Positions 35,900 through 46,908 of a stretch of DNA of 64,000 nucleotides are shown here, piece by piece. The stretch is from Coriaria nepalensis (lineage: Eukaryota > Streptophyta > Magnoliopsida > Cucurbitales > Coriariaceae), in the NCBI GenBank assembly GCA_027186245.1, contig CP114493.1, positions 5,029,501-5,093,500 on the forward strand, written 5' to 3'. A program made the position numbers and the translations under genes. The notes under the pieces are model-generated. The model was not told the origin of the DNA. It did no database searches and saw nothing but the letters and a program-made list of their open reading frames with translations. Each line of letters begins with the position of its first letter. The first letter of the stretch is position 1.

Positions 35900-38800
35900 A
35901 TAACATGGTGTGAAATACTTTAGGTTTTGCCTCCTAATTCTTTAAGATCCATCATGTGCTGCCCCTAGATTTTCGACCTTGTCCTCAACGTCAAAATTTG
36001 GATATTGACTTCGCAACTGTTCAATTGGTCCCTAAGTGGCTTCCTCATTGGGTTAGTGTCGTCATTGAACTATAACTCAACTCCAATCTTGTTACCGTGT
36101 TTCACCCAATAATAATCCTTATAGCTATTGGTTCAAGTAAGAGATGACCTTCTTTCCAAACAGGAGGTGGTGTACATTGTGGAATTTCTCTTATTCCTAT
36201 GCATTTTTTGAGACATGAAATATGGAACATCGGATGAACCCTTGAACCTTCTGGGAGCTTCAATTTGTAAGCCACAACACCTATCTTCTCCAACACTCGG
36301 AAAAGACTAAAATATTTACTAGCAAGCTTATGATGAGCTCGCTTAAATGTCGATTGCTAACAGAAAGGCTGCAACTTTAGGAAGACCCAATCATTCACTT
36401 TAAAGCTCTCTTCCCGATGGTGAGCATCGGTTAGTTGCTTTATTTGGTTTTGAGACCTTTCTAAAATTATGCTTTAGACGTTTGAGCAGTTCATCCCGAT
36501 CATATAGCTCTTTGTCCACTTCTTGTACAACTTCACTACCTGGTAAATAATGAGTGATCACCGGTGGAGGTCTTCCATACAAGACCTAAAATGAAGTAAG
36601 CCCAAATGTATGATGGAATCTGGTATTATACCAAAATTCTGCCAACGGTAGATGACGACTCCACTGCTTAGGTGCTTGACTTGATAGGAAGTAAAGGTAT
36701 TGTTGAAGGCTCTAATTCACCGCCTCTGTTTAGCCATCGGTCTCCGGGTGGTAGACGAATGACATTTTAAATTGCATCCCATGTAAGTCAAATAATTCTT
36801 GTAAAAAATTACTGGAAAACAAAGCATCCCGATCACTAAGAATAGTTTGAGGAATACGATGTAGACAAGCCACATTTTCAACATATACCTCGATGATTTT
36901 TTTACTCGTGAATGGGTGGCTCAAACCGATGAAGTAGGCTATTTCATCAAGCTATCCACTAGAACTAAAATGGAATTTTTTCCATTCGAGCTCGATAATT
37001 CTTCTATAAAATCCATGGAAATATCCTCCCATACTTGGGGTGGCATGGGAAGAGGTTGAAGGAGACCCACCGGTGATCGAGAATCATCCTTATTTCATTG
37101 GCATCCATCGCATGCCGCAACATATTTTTGTACATCCCTTTTAATGCACTCTACGGGAATGCTTGAGCAATTCTTTTCCAAGTTCACGAAACTCCGAAAT
37201 GACCCCCTATTTTTTTGTCGAGGAACTCTTGAAGTAGGCTAGGCTTTAAGTTTGAATATGGTGGAATAACTAAACACCCTTTGAACCATAGTAAATCATC
37301 CCTTCATTCGTAGTCTTGCCTTTTTTCAAGCTCAACTTCATTGTTGTTCTTCATTTCTTAACCCCATGAGCTTATTGTTACTTCCCTTTTTATTTTAGAC
37401 CATAAAGTGAACTTGGGTTCAGAAATTGCCCATAAGGTTAGTGACCCAACTTTTCTAGATAAATAATTTGTTGCGCTATTCTCCTTTCCAGACTTGTACA
37501 CTATCTCATACTCATAACCCAATAACTTGGTAACTCATTTATATTTCTTCGGAGTAGCTACACGTTGTTCCAAAAGAATTGCAGACTGAATGTGAAACTT
37601 TCAGCCCAATAAATAAGGTCTCCAACACTGAATGGCTTCAAGTATTGCAAGCATCTCCTTCGAATAAATGGGCCAAGCTTTCTTTCATGGTCCCAAGGCT
37701 CCACTTAAGAATGTCACTAGTCGGCCTTGTTTGGATAATACGGCTCTTATTAAATTAGGAATGGTTAGTATCGGGGTTGGTTATGGTCATGGCAGATATA
37801 AGCTCCTTAAAAGGTTTCTCCGCTCTTTCATCCCATTTATATTGTCCTTTTTTTAGCAATTGCATTAAAGGAGCTGCAATAATCCATAGTTGTACACAAA
37901 TTTTCCACGTTGGTGCGCCTTGGCCAAGCCGCAATTTTGCTCTTATCTCTTGTACTCCTTCATTAGAAATTACATGTGCCCTAAATAATTCACCTTGACT
38001 TGGTTAAGGTAGGTGAAGTATTTGGCGCCATGCAATTTATCAATCATGTCATCTATTGTTGGGATGAGAAAGCGATCTTTGATTGTTGTTGCATTTAGGG
38101 CTCTATAGTAGGTACAAAAATGCCAAGACCCATCCTTCTTAACCAATAAGACTGGTGAAGAAAAAAAGCCACAATTAGGACATATAATTCCACCTTCCAA
38201 CATCTTTGTTACTATCACTCGATTTCATTTTTTTGGAAATGCACATATTAGAAAGGTCACACATTACCAGCTAACATCCTTTCTTTCAATGGAATCATGT
38301 GATCAACTTCTCTAGAGGGAGGCAATGAATGTAGTTCCTTAAAAATTTTAGCAAACTCTTCTAGTACGTCTTCTATGGTTGTTGGCATTTTTGGAACACT
38401 TAACCTTAATAGTGTGCGCCGCTTTGACCAATAATGCGAATAAGGTGCCCCCCAACACCAATGTCTTTGTCAAGAGATTACATAATAATTATTGTTGAAG
38501 TGGGATCATTTTGGCTATGAAGAACTTTTGACCCCCCTCTCCCCCAACTAAACCTCATTGTCAAATTGCATCAATCATATAGTACAGGCCCTAACTCCAC
38601 AAACCATTGTATGCTTAGTACTACATCCAAACCTTGCGATGGAAGAGAAAATAGAGTGAGCACAAAAGAAAAACCTTGGATCTCCAATGGAACTACCTCA
38701 CGTTTCTCTTGGCAATAAAGTTATCCTCCATCAGCGATTCTCACATTAAATCCATAAGTGGAAATAACTAGTAAGCGAAGGTGTCGAACAACTTAGTAGC

Positions 38801-40330
38801 TAAAACAATTATGGCTATAACCACTATTTATTAACACTATAATGGGATGATTTTCAATAAGTGCTAGCACATTCACAGTATGCATTCACCTCCAACCTAA
38901 GAAGTGTGAAGAGTGATTTTAGCTTGATCATCACCTCCGTCCTACTCCAATTCTCTGATTATAGGCCTCAATTTAGGACCTTGGCTGCTGATTTCGTCTT
39001 CCTTATCCCCTCCTGCTTCAATTAAAAACAATTGTGGTGTTTTACATTTATTGTTAGGGTGAAACGTTCATTACAATCGAAGCAAAAACCTTTTTCTCTA
39101 CTTCATTGCATCTGATCCCATGATAAGCGCTTGACCGGAGAACCCACTACTTGCTTTTAGAGGTGTCAAAATGGGCCACCTGGCCCGACCCCTTCAGGGC
39201 TTTTCACTATTTAGGGCCGGGCCGGCCTGAGCCTGGAAAAAAAATGGGCTGAGCTCGGCTAAGCCCGTTTTCAAAATATATGTCTAGGTCTGACCTAGAA
39301 AGCCTCTTGGGTTTATCCCGAACCTATCCGGTCCTAAAATGGGTATGGTTCTATCGGGCTTTACCGGGCCTAAAATGAGCCCGACCATTTTTAAATAAAA
39401 TATTCATAATAAATTATTATTAAAGTAAGTGAGATTATTTGAGATTCTAAATCCTAAGAACAATCCAATTAACAAGAGGTCCAAAAAACAATTCAAACAA
39501 AATTATCAAATTGTATCATCAAAGTTTATAACCAAATAACTAATAGCATCTCAAATTATCAAATTGTCTAATTATCAAATAACAAAGAGTTTAAAAGTAT
39601 CTCAAATAAAAAATAAATTTTTTGTCAAATAAAAACTTCATTGCATATTATTAAAAAATTGGTTCGTCAAAAAAATATTTCGACTTTAAGAAGGAAAAAA
39701 AAACTGTACAATAAAGACATAAACAAAAAAATAATAATAATAAAAGTTTGTCGGGTCAGACTCAGTCGGGCCAGGCTCACCAAGGCCCTACTGACTCATC
39801 CGGGCTTATATACCAGGTCGGACTAAGCCAGGTTTAAGGCTAGGCTTTTTTCCCAACGCTTCATTAAAGCACTCATACTTGGTGGGCCCAAATTGGATCA
39901 TGATTTCCCACTCAAACAAAGCCCACGTGATTTCCAATCCTTCATCTTTGTGGACCCTTTATTGCCATTGCCACTACTAGTTTGATTCCCTCTCTAGGTG
40001 AAAAAGCAACCTTCCGCTCCTCTCTAATTTCCTGGAAGTCAAAGTGTTGGGAGACTCTACTAAGCCATTCCGTTAGATCATCACCAAAAAACTTAGGGAA
40101 ATTCATCTTAATGTATCTGGAGTAATTGAAATGATATAATTCATCATCTTTGTTAAATCATCCCTTACTAGAAGATCTCTTCTCGTTATATGAAGAAGAT
40201 GATTTCTCCCATAAAAGTCGAATCTAAATAAAAACTCAAGGACCTCCTTCAATTTTTCCTTCATACCGCGCATCTAGGCTCGTTTTTCCCTAGATTCCAT
40301 CGTTGATCGCTGCAAGCTGTCTCGCACCTC
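35900..40330 (-). mobile_element. Ty3/gypsy retrotransposon, degraded
   Basis: Minus-strand order: gag N-terminal part (about 40330-39880), insertion of a hAT-like element (39865-39158), a weak zinc-knuckle region (CFDCNERF near 39080), RT at 38218-37980 (FSSPVLLVKKDGSWHFCTYY, then RALNATTIKDRFLIPTIDDM), RNase H (LKKGQYKWDERAEKPF and KKAWPIYSKEMLAILEA, about 37850-37640), integrase (SDRDALFSSNFLQELFDLHG, 36730-36924; YGRPPPVITHYLPGSEVV, 36400-36582) and the C-terminal GVVAYKLKLPEGSRVHPMFH block (36102-36296). The RT jumps from KYFTYLN straight to VNYLGHM, so the catalytic YxDD segment is deleted. Many stops. The gag-pol order and chromodomain-side motif identify gypsy. Confidence 0.92.
39158..39865 (+). 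repeat. GGCCCG-rich non-autonomous element (hAT-like), copy 2
   Basis: Begins tagaggtgtcaaaatgggcc and contains many gggcc, gcccg and cgggctt words at both ends around an AT-rich core (39400-39740). It interrupts the gypsy gag region. The right terminus is degraded (ggctaggcttttttcccaac). No transposase. hAT affinity is inferred from the terminal sequence shared by such plant elements, and no clear 8-bp duplication was found. Confidence 0.6.
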
Positions 40331-40682
40331 CTACAATTCAAACTTCAGCCTCTTAATGCTGCTTGACAAATTTACCATCATACAAGTCACTGGCTTCTAT
40401 ATAATCGCTGAGGGAGCAATGCGAAAATTGTTTTACTAAGTTACATTTTTGTGTAATGATAGAACATTTTGGGACCTTTCTTTTGTTTCTTCTTTTTTTG
40501 TGGACAACAAAAGGAGCAATATATCCATTTGCAGCTATATATAATCATCAAAAAAATATATATATGGTGTTGCGGTTTCTGAAAGATTTCATTAGGGTTC
40601 AGACGGGATGCCGAATACCGAGACATCAATTAAGGAGAACATTTCACAACAAGAATATAAGTAGGCACTGTAACGTCCTAAG
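40331..40682. other. No gene seen
   Basis: Spacer between the gypsy relic and the NLR relic. It includes part of a degraded leader and low-complexity T runs. Confidence 0.35.
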
Positions 40683-41025
40683 TTACCTTATCACTATGAG
40701 ATCAACTAGATTTTGATCAAAAAGTTCATGGAGGGTGCTAACTGCTGCATTTTCATCCATTCCGTATTGTGCTACACAAACATCAATGAAGATGGATACA
40801 GGGATGTCCTGGTCTTCAGGAAAACAACTCACATACAAGAAACTATCCTTGATTTCAGCATTCAAATCATTCTTAAGAGGCTATAGACCAATTCTTCATC
40901 TGCCAGCATGGAACGACTATTAGACACTCGTAGTGATCAGCCAACTACTTTGAGAGCAAGTGGGAATCTCTTAAGCTTAAGTGATATCTGCAATTCAGTG
41001 CCACCAGATACAGCTAATAAAAGTT
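40683..41025 (-). pseudogene. RPW8-type NLR (RNL, ADR1/NRG1-like) relic, ARC2 region
   Basis: Minus strand from about 41010: KRFPLALKVVG (the GLPLA-type NB-ARC motif) followed by an in-frame stop, then IKDSFLYVSCFPEDQDIPV and SIFIDVCVAQYGMDENAA, ending NLVDLIVIR before a stop at 40683. The FPEDQ-IP segment and the D-E-linker are characteristic of the winged-helix (ARC2) part of ADR1/NRG1-type helper NLRs, which act downstream of sensor immune receptors. The P-loop, RPW8 domain and leucine-rich repeats are absent. Cut on the right by a poly-T tract starting an L1 element. It is a broken fragment, not a working immune gene. Confidence 0.75.
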
Positions 41026-41078
41026 GAGCTTTAACGCTATTTGCAACTTAGTGCCATCAGATACAGCTAATAAAAGTT
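40989..41078. repeat. 53-bp tandem duplication beside the NLR relic
   Basis: ccaccagatacagctaataa (in 40989-41025) and ccatcagatacagctaataa (in 41042-41078) belong to 37-bp near-identical stretches offset by 53 bp. The second copy ends at the L1 poly-T tract. Confidence 0.85.
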
Positions 41079-43990
41079 TTTTTTTTTTTTTTGAAAGATA
41101 AATTCAAATTCATTGAAAAGAGCCAAAGAGAACATTTCAAGGTATAGAAAACTAAGAAACTGGAAAATAGAATTGAAACCAATCAAAAGAAGAAGAGCAT
41201 CCATGCAAGATTCTCCTAGAAAAGAAAACCAAGATAAAGAGGCTTTTTTCAACGCCATAAAAAGGAAAAAAAAACAAAAACAAAAACAAAAATAGAAAAA
41301 ACATGAAGGGAAGATTGGTGGGAAAGCTAATAACAGGAGTGAAAGAAAGTTCTCCCAAACCACTGTAGATTCCTAAATTGGTAATTCGAATATAGAAGAC
41401 CCAGCAGCCATCGATGATTTGACTTGACATGGAAGAGAGTATGGATTTCCATATCATTTCTGATCAATAGTTTTGTGATTGAATTGGTATGATCATTTCT
41501 AAGCTCATTGCAGGAGAAACGACTTACTAAACCAGTTGAGAAGGCAGAGATGTAGAGATCTTGGATAGCAAAGATGGAGAATCTAGCTTAGAACTAGACC
41601 CATAATCACAGCTTCCATAATCCTTGTAAGAAGGAGCATAGCATGTATATATACTGGCTAGATACAAGGCTGAGAAAACATAAGCAGACTAGAAACCGTG
41701 AAGCAATCTGAGTAACATAGGGAGAGGATTGTGCAATAAAGCTAATCAACATGAGCACACACATATATAAGAGCATGGATAATAATGAAATTTTAGTATT
41801 GAAAAGTAAGGTTGATCAAAACATAAGCATACATTCATCTTTTTTTTTCCTACCTTTTTAACTAAATGGACTAGGGGAGCTTTTTTTAAACTCCTTACAT
41901 CATAACAAAAGTCAAAGAGCAATAGTATGCGTATCCAATTTTTTGTTCCCACCTTTTCTGAATTTTTTTTTTTTTTAATTTCCTTTTTTCTTCTCATTTA
42001 AATGGAGAAGTTGTACAAAGAGAAAGCCAACAAACAAAATAAAGAGAAAACCAACAAACAAAATAAATGAAGAGAGGCATAAGGATCCCAAAACCAACAA
42101 AGACAGAAAACCATCCAAAACTCAAAACACTTGTTTACCAGACAAACCCAAACTAAAGTATAGTATCCACACTGCCATGAAACTGAGTAAGAACTTGCTC
42201 ACCAATATCCCAAGCATACCAAGCACGGAGAAGGAGAAAATAACTCATATATTTAACATTCACAGCAAGACTAAAAATATAGAAAAATGCTCACTATCAC
42301 CAAGAGGTTGCATACATGTTAAAGAGAGTCTGTAAAGAAGAGTGAAAGGTAACCTCGTGTGGAGCAAATCAATCTGCAGCTCAAAACATTCACCCCAAAT
42401 TCACCTGAAAATATTTGCAGGATAGCAGTAAAGGGCTTTACATTTGAATAAAAACTCCATAGAATGAGTGAGCGTTAGGTGGGGGGTGGCGGGGGATTTA
42501 GATGAGATTGGGACAGGGAATGTCACCTGAGACTCAATCAACTCCTAACTTAACAGTTGATCCGCAAAGTCATTTTCCTCTCTCGGAATTTTAATAAAAG
42601 GAGATTGTCGATACTAGTTATAGTATTTGTATGAGCCCAATGTCTATCATCTGAATTTAAGACCTATGAGAGAGCCACTTTTGATGGTCACTTGTGAGCT
42701 ATCAAGAGAGCTTAATGTTTCCATGATTTTTAGTGCTTCATGAATTTCTAGAAGCTCAGCCACATTTGAGTCACAAATCCCCACATTTTTGGAGAATGGA
42801 GTCAAGATGGAGCCATTGTGGTCTCTCAAGACTCCTCCTATCCCCACAGGACCTGGTGTCCCCCTAGCAGAACCATCGACGTTAAACTTGAAGAAGTTTT
42901 CGGTTGGCAGTTTCCATCCATGGCAAAGGGGAGGGAGGGTAGAGTTGGATGTTGCATGGGATGTGAATTGAGGTGCTACTTGGACAAAAGAATGGTCATT
43001 TTCTCATTTTGCTTTTGCCCAGCAAAGAACGGAGTCCTCCTGAATTGAGGTGCTGCATGGGATCATTTTGTTATTGAAAACCACCTCATTTCTTCTTAGC
43101 CACAGGTGCCAGCTAGTAGCATAAAAAGTTAGTGGCCACTCAATTTTAGAAGAAGCCTTCCAGCCTAAATGTTCCCATTCTAGAAAGAGAGCTTTTGGAG
43201 AGTTAGGAAGGCGTGCAGATATATTCCAACTGGAGAAAATTGAAGACCACATATTTCTTGCATCCATATACACTCTAAGAAGATATGGCTTGTGGTTTCC
43301 AATGAAATATTGCACCTAGACTTGGCCTCTGAGAGAGGGATTCCTCTGTGTCAGTTTAGTATAAGACAGAACTTTGTGTTTTACTAGTTGCCAACAACAG
43401 AAAACCTCTACTTTTTTAGGGGCTAAAACCCTTCTAAATGATGTCTACGACATATTTCTCTTCCTCACGAAATCTGTTCTCTAGAAGTTTTTAGAAGGAT
43501 TTTGTTGAGAACTTTCCATTGGGATCTAGTCTCGAAACTGGTTCATCATCCTTTGATCTATTTAGGACCACCGCCTCTAGGATGGACATGATATCAGTCC
43601 ATTAATCTATCTCCCAATTGAAACATGGTTGTCTTAAGGCTATGTCACATGCTCAACTATCATTTTCCCACGTGCCGAAATCCTCAATTTCACCCTCTTT
43701 GTTAACAGCTGGACAGAAAAACTCTGGGGTGAGAAACATGAAGAGTTTTGTCTGAGATCCACTGATCTTTCCAGAAGAAGATTTTACTTCCATTTCCCAC
43801 TTTCCAAGCGAAAGCTTCACTCAAGAGGGGCCTTAGCATATTTGAACCAAGTGAAGAGATACCTTTTCATATTTGAGAGGCATTCCTTATCAGCGGTCCT
43901 TCGAGGATTGAGTGATAGTCTTGAAGGCAATACTTTACAGAGACAACCCTTTTACAGTAACTACCATCTTCCTTCATAGAAACTGACCTA
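41077..43990 (-). mobile_element. L1-type LINE, 3' part with poly-A tail
   Basis: The plus strand has a 16-T run at 41077-41092, i.e. a poly-A tail on the minus strand. Upstream on the minus strand an RNase H domain (IGGVLRDHNGSILTPFSKNV, CDSNVAELLEIHEALKIM; 42847-42647) is preceded by the zf-RVT-like block (NSPKALFLEWEHLGWKASSK, WHLWLRRNEVVFNNK; 43315-43004). RT itself is not recognisable above about 43500. The region 41100-42600 is a long AT-rich 3' part. Stops and missing ORF1/RT mean it is 5'-truncated and inactive. Confidence 0.85.
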
Positions 43991-44029
43991 AGTAATTTAC
44001 GAGTGTTTTGGATGTGCTTCTTATGTGCA

Positions 44030-46078
44030 CAAAACAGATTCCAAACTTACTCTAGGTCTGTTAAATGTGTTTTTCTTAGTTATCAAGAAGGGACAAAAGG
44101 GTATAGGCTTTGAGATAAAGAGTCCGCTGATATTAGGATTACGATTAGTAGGGATGTTATATTCAATGAAAATATTTTTTCATACAAATCTAACATTCCA
44201 AATGTAAGTACATCAACTCTACCGATAGTACTTCAATTGAGGTAGAGGCAGCAACTACTTGCTAATCCTCTTGAACAATAGTTAGAGGGCTCCCCCCTTA
44301 ATGATTTAGACCAAAATGATGATGTGTATAATACACTTGAGGGTCCAGATCAAGATACAGATACTACTGAAGTACTGAATGAGTCTGACCATGATCAAAT
44401 AGTTGATTATCAGATGGTCAGAGATAGGAACAAAAGACAGGTAAGACCAAATCCCAAGTATTCATATACGGATTTGATATTTTCTACTTTAGTTGCAGGG
44501 GTGGAGATAGCAAATGAACCAGCAAATTATTTTGAAGCAATAGCTTCAAAAGAAAATAAAAAATGGAAACAAGCAATGGATGAAGAGATGGAGTCTCTAA
44601 TGATAAATCAAACATGGTCATTAGTTCCAAAACCACAAAAACAGAAGTTAATTGATTGTAAGTGGATCTACAAGGTAAAGGAAGGTAACTCTTCTAACCT
44701 TTCTAGATACAAGGCTAGATTATTAGCTAAGGGATTTACCCAAAAACAAAGAGTAGATTTTCATAAGAATTTTTCTCCTGTAGTTAAGTTTAAAACTATT
44801 AGGGCCATGTTAGCAATTGTTGCATTCTTTGATTTAGAAATAGAATAGATGAATGTAAAAATAGCTTTCTTATATGGAAACTTTGAAGAAAAAATATACA
44901 CGAAACAACCTGTAGGGTACTGTGATAAACTTCATCTTGATTATGCTTGTTTGCTTCATAAATCCTTAAATGGTTTAAAACAGTCTCCAAGACAATGGTA
45001 TAAAAGCTTTGATGCTTATGTGGTTAAGATAGGTTTTAAAAGAAGTAGTTATGATTCTTGTTTCTACTTTGCTTTGTCTAAGTCTGTTTCAATTTATCTA
45101 CTCTTATATGTTGATGATATGCTTTTAATAAGTAAGTCAATAAACAAGATCAATGAATTGAAAAAGAAATTGAATTCTGAGTTTGAAATAAGAGATCTAA
45201 GAAGTGCATCTAGAATCCTAGGAATGGAAATAAGTAGAAACATAGGTAAAAATTCTTTAAGACTGCATCAAAGAACTTACTTAAAGAAATTAGTTACTAG
45301 ATTTGGAGTCTCTAATAGCAAATCTGTAAACTTACCGTTGACTGCTCATTTCTTATTAAATAAAGATCAAAGTCCTAAAACTGAATCTGAAAGATTGAAA
45401 ATGAGTGACATTCTATATACAAATGCAATTGGATCTATAATGTATTTAATGATAAGTACTAGGCCAGATTTATCATTTAATACATCTATGTTAAGTAGAT
45501 ATATGTCCAATCTTGATTATGAGCATTGGACAACCTTGAAATGGTCGTTGCATTATATTAACAGCTCTGTGAATGTTGGCTTGAATTTTAAGAACTGGAA
45601 TAATACACTTGATCTGGCTAGGTTTGTAGATTCCGATTTTGCAGGAGATAGGGACTCTAGAAAATCAACTACTTCATACATATTTCTGATAAGTGGAAAC
45701 TATATCAGTTGGAAATCACAACTGCAACCTATGATTACTCTGTCTTTTACGGAAGCAGAATATGTGGCTTTAGCTGATGTCTTCAAAGAAGATATTTGGC
45801 TCCATAGGTTATTCAAGGAGGCTGGATTTTTAACAAATGACTTATGCACTGTCTATTCTAATAGTCAAAGTGCAATTCATTTGAGTAAAAATCCGATGCA
45901 CCATGGGAGAACAAAACTTGTTGATGTCAAATATTATTTTGTAGGGGATCAGTTAGCTTCAGGTTTAGTACATCTCTTGAAAGTACCTACCAAAGAAAAC
46001 CCGACTGATATGAAGACTAAGATTGTTATTGTAGAAAAGTTTAAGCATTGCTTGAACTTACTACATCTTGAGTAGCAA
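44030..46078 (+). mobile_element. Ty1/copia element, RT-RNase H nearly intact
   Basis: After a broken integrase tail (GTKGYRL...SRDVIFNENIF, 44090-44180), frame 44324-44848 covers the start of RT (KWKQAMDEEMESLMINQTWS, WIYKVKEG, RYKARLLAKGFTQKQ). A single TAG at 44846-44848 separates it from 44849-46075, which is in the same frame. This second part holds KIAFLYGNF, LNGLKQSPRQWYKSF, the catalytic LLYVDDMLL (about 45100), TRPDLSFNTSMLSRYM, and RNase H (VDSDFAGDRDSRKSTTSYIF, TEAEYVAL, HHGRTKLVDVKYYF). It stops at 46073-46075. LTRs were not found. The intactness suggests it is younger than the other copia relics here. Confidence 0.93.
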
Positions 46079-46908
46079 TCTGACCAATGATGGTTAAAGT
46101 CAATTATTCTTAATCTACTATGAATAATGATTGGGTTTAGGAGTTTGTTGGTAAGGTCTTCACAAAGCTTATGTAAACAGAATGGGCAGGTTCTTATCTT
46201 TACCATCAGTCCACTTAAGACCTGACCCGCTCCATGATCCGGTTACTTACCTAACCCGTGATAGAAATCACGGGTCTTCATATGCTTCGATGATTTGATG
46301 ATCTAAGTCTTGGTCTCTCTTGATGGCGATTTCTAGGGTTTTGGTTCACAATGTGCAAGTAGCCGTAATTCTCACATATCGCTTTAAGGGGAGGGATAAT
46401 TTGGTCTAAAGTCGATTTGATGTCTTAAGTTGTCATTTGAACATGATACCCTTTGCAAGTAACCGTAATTCTCACGTCCCAAGAGTTGGTAAGAATAATT
46501 ATTCTCCGAATCAATAGTTTGCCGATCCATCTTCCCAACACTGCTAAACTGATGCATTACCGATTTGTTCTTGTGAAAACACAAATGCATCAGCTACCAA
46601 TCATGAGCCATGATAAGGTTTGTTGGACGCATGGGGCATGGCATCTGTCTAAATCTTGGACGCGTAGTTTGTTGGAAACAAGCATACGACTTGTGGTTAG
46701 GGAATTGCGAAAAAGACCTCGAAACCTCAATTTTCTGATTTGGAGCTGAAATCATGCCATGTTGAGGAAGGTTGGGGCTCAAATACATTGTTAATGCTTC
46801 AAATGGACCAATCACTTGAAACTAAAAAGCAAATCGATTTCTTCAAATGGACTCAATGTGTTCTTCAAACTACAATGTGTTGTTTAATTATCTAGGCCTC
46901 ATAACCTT
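46079..46908. other. 3' flank of copia and of CTF7; includes a spaced direct repeat
   Basis: tgcaagtagccgtaattctc at 46354 and tgcaagtaaccgtaattctc at 46454 are near-identical 22-mers (46354-46375 and 46454-46475) exactly 100 bp apart. A purine run ttaaggggaggga at 46383-46395 could be a copia polypurine tract, but no TG LTR start follows. No gene is seen. Confidence 0.5.

Noticed and set aside
46594..46815. Frames on both strands after the copia element (98 and 73 aa)
   Set aside because: Overlap each other in opposite directions, no family likeness; treated as non-coding flank.
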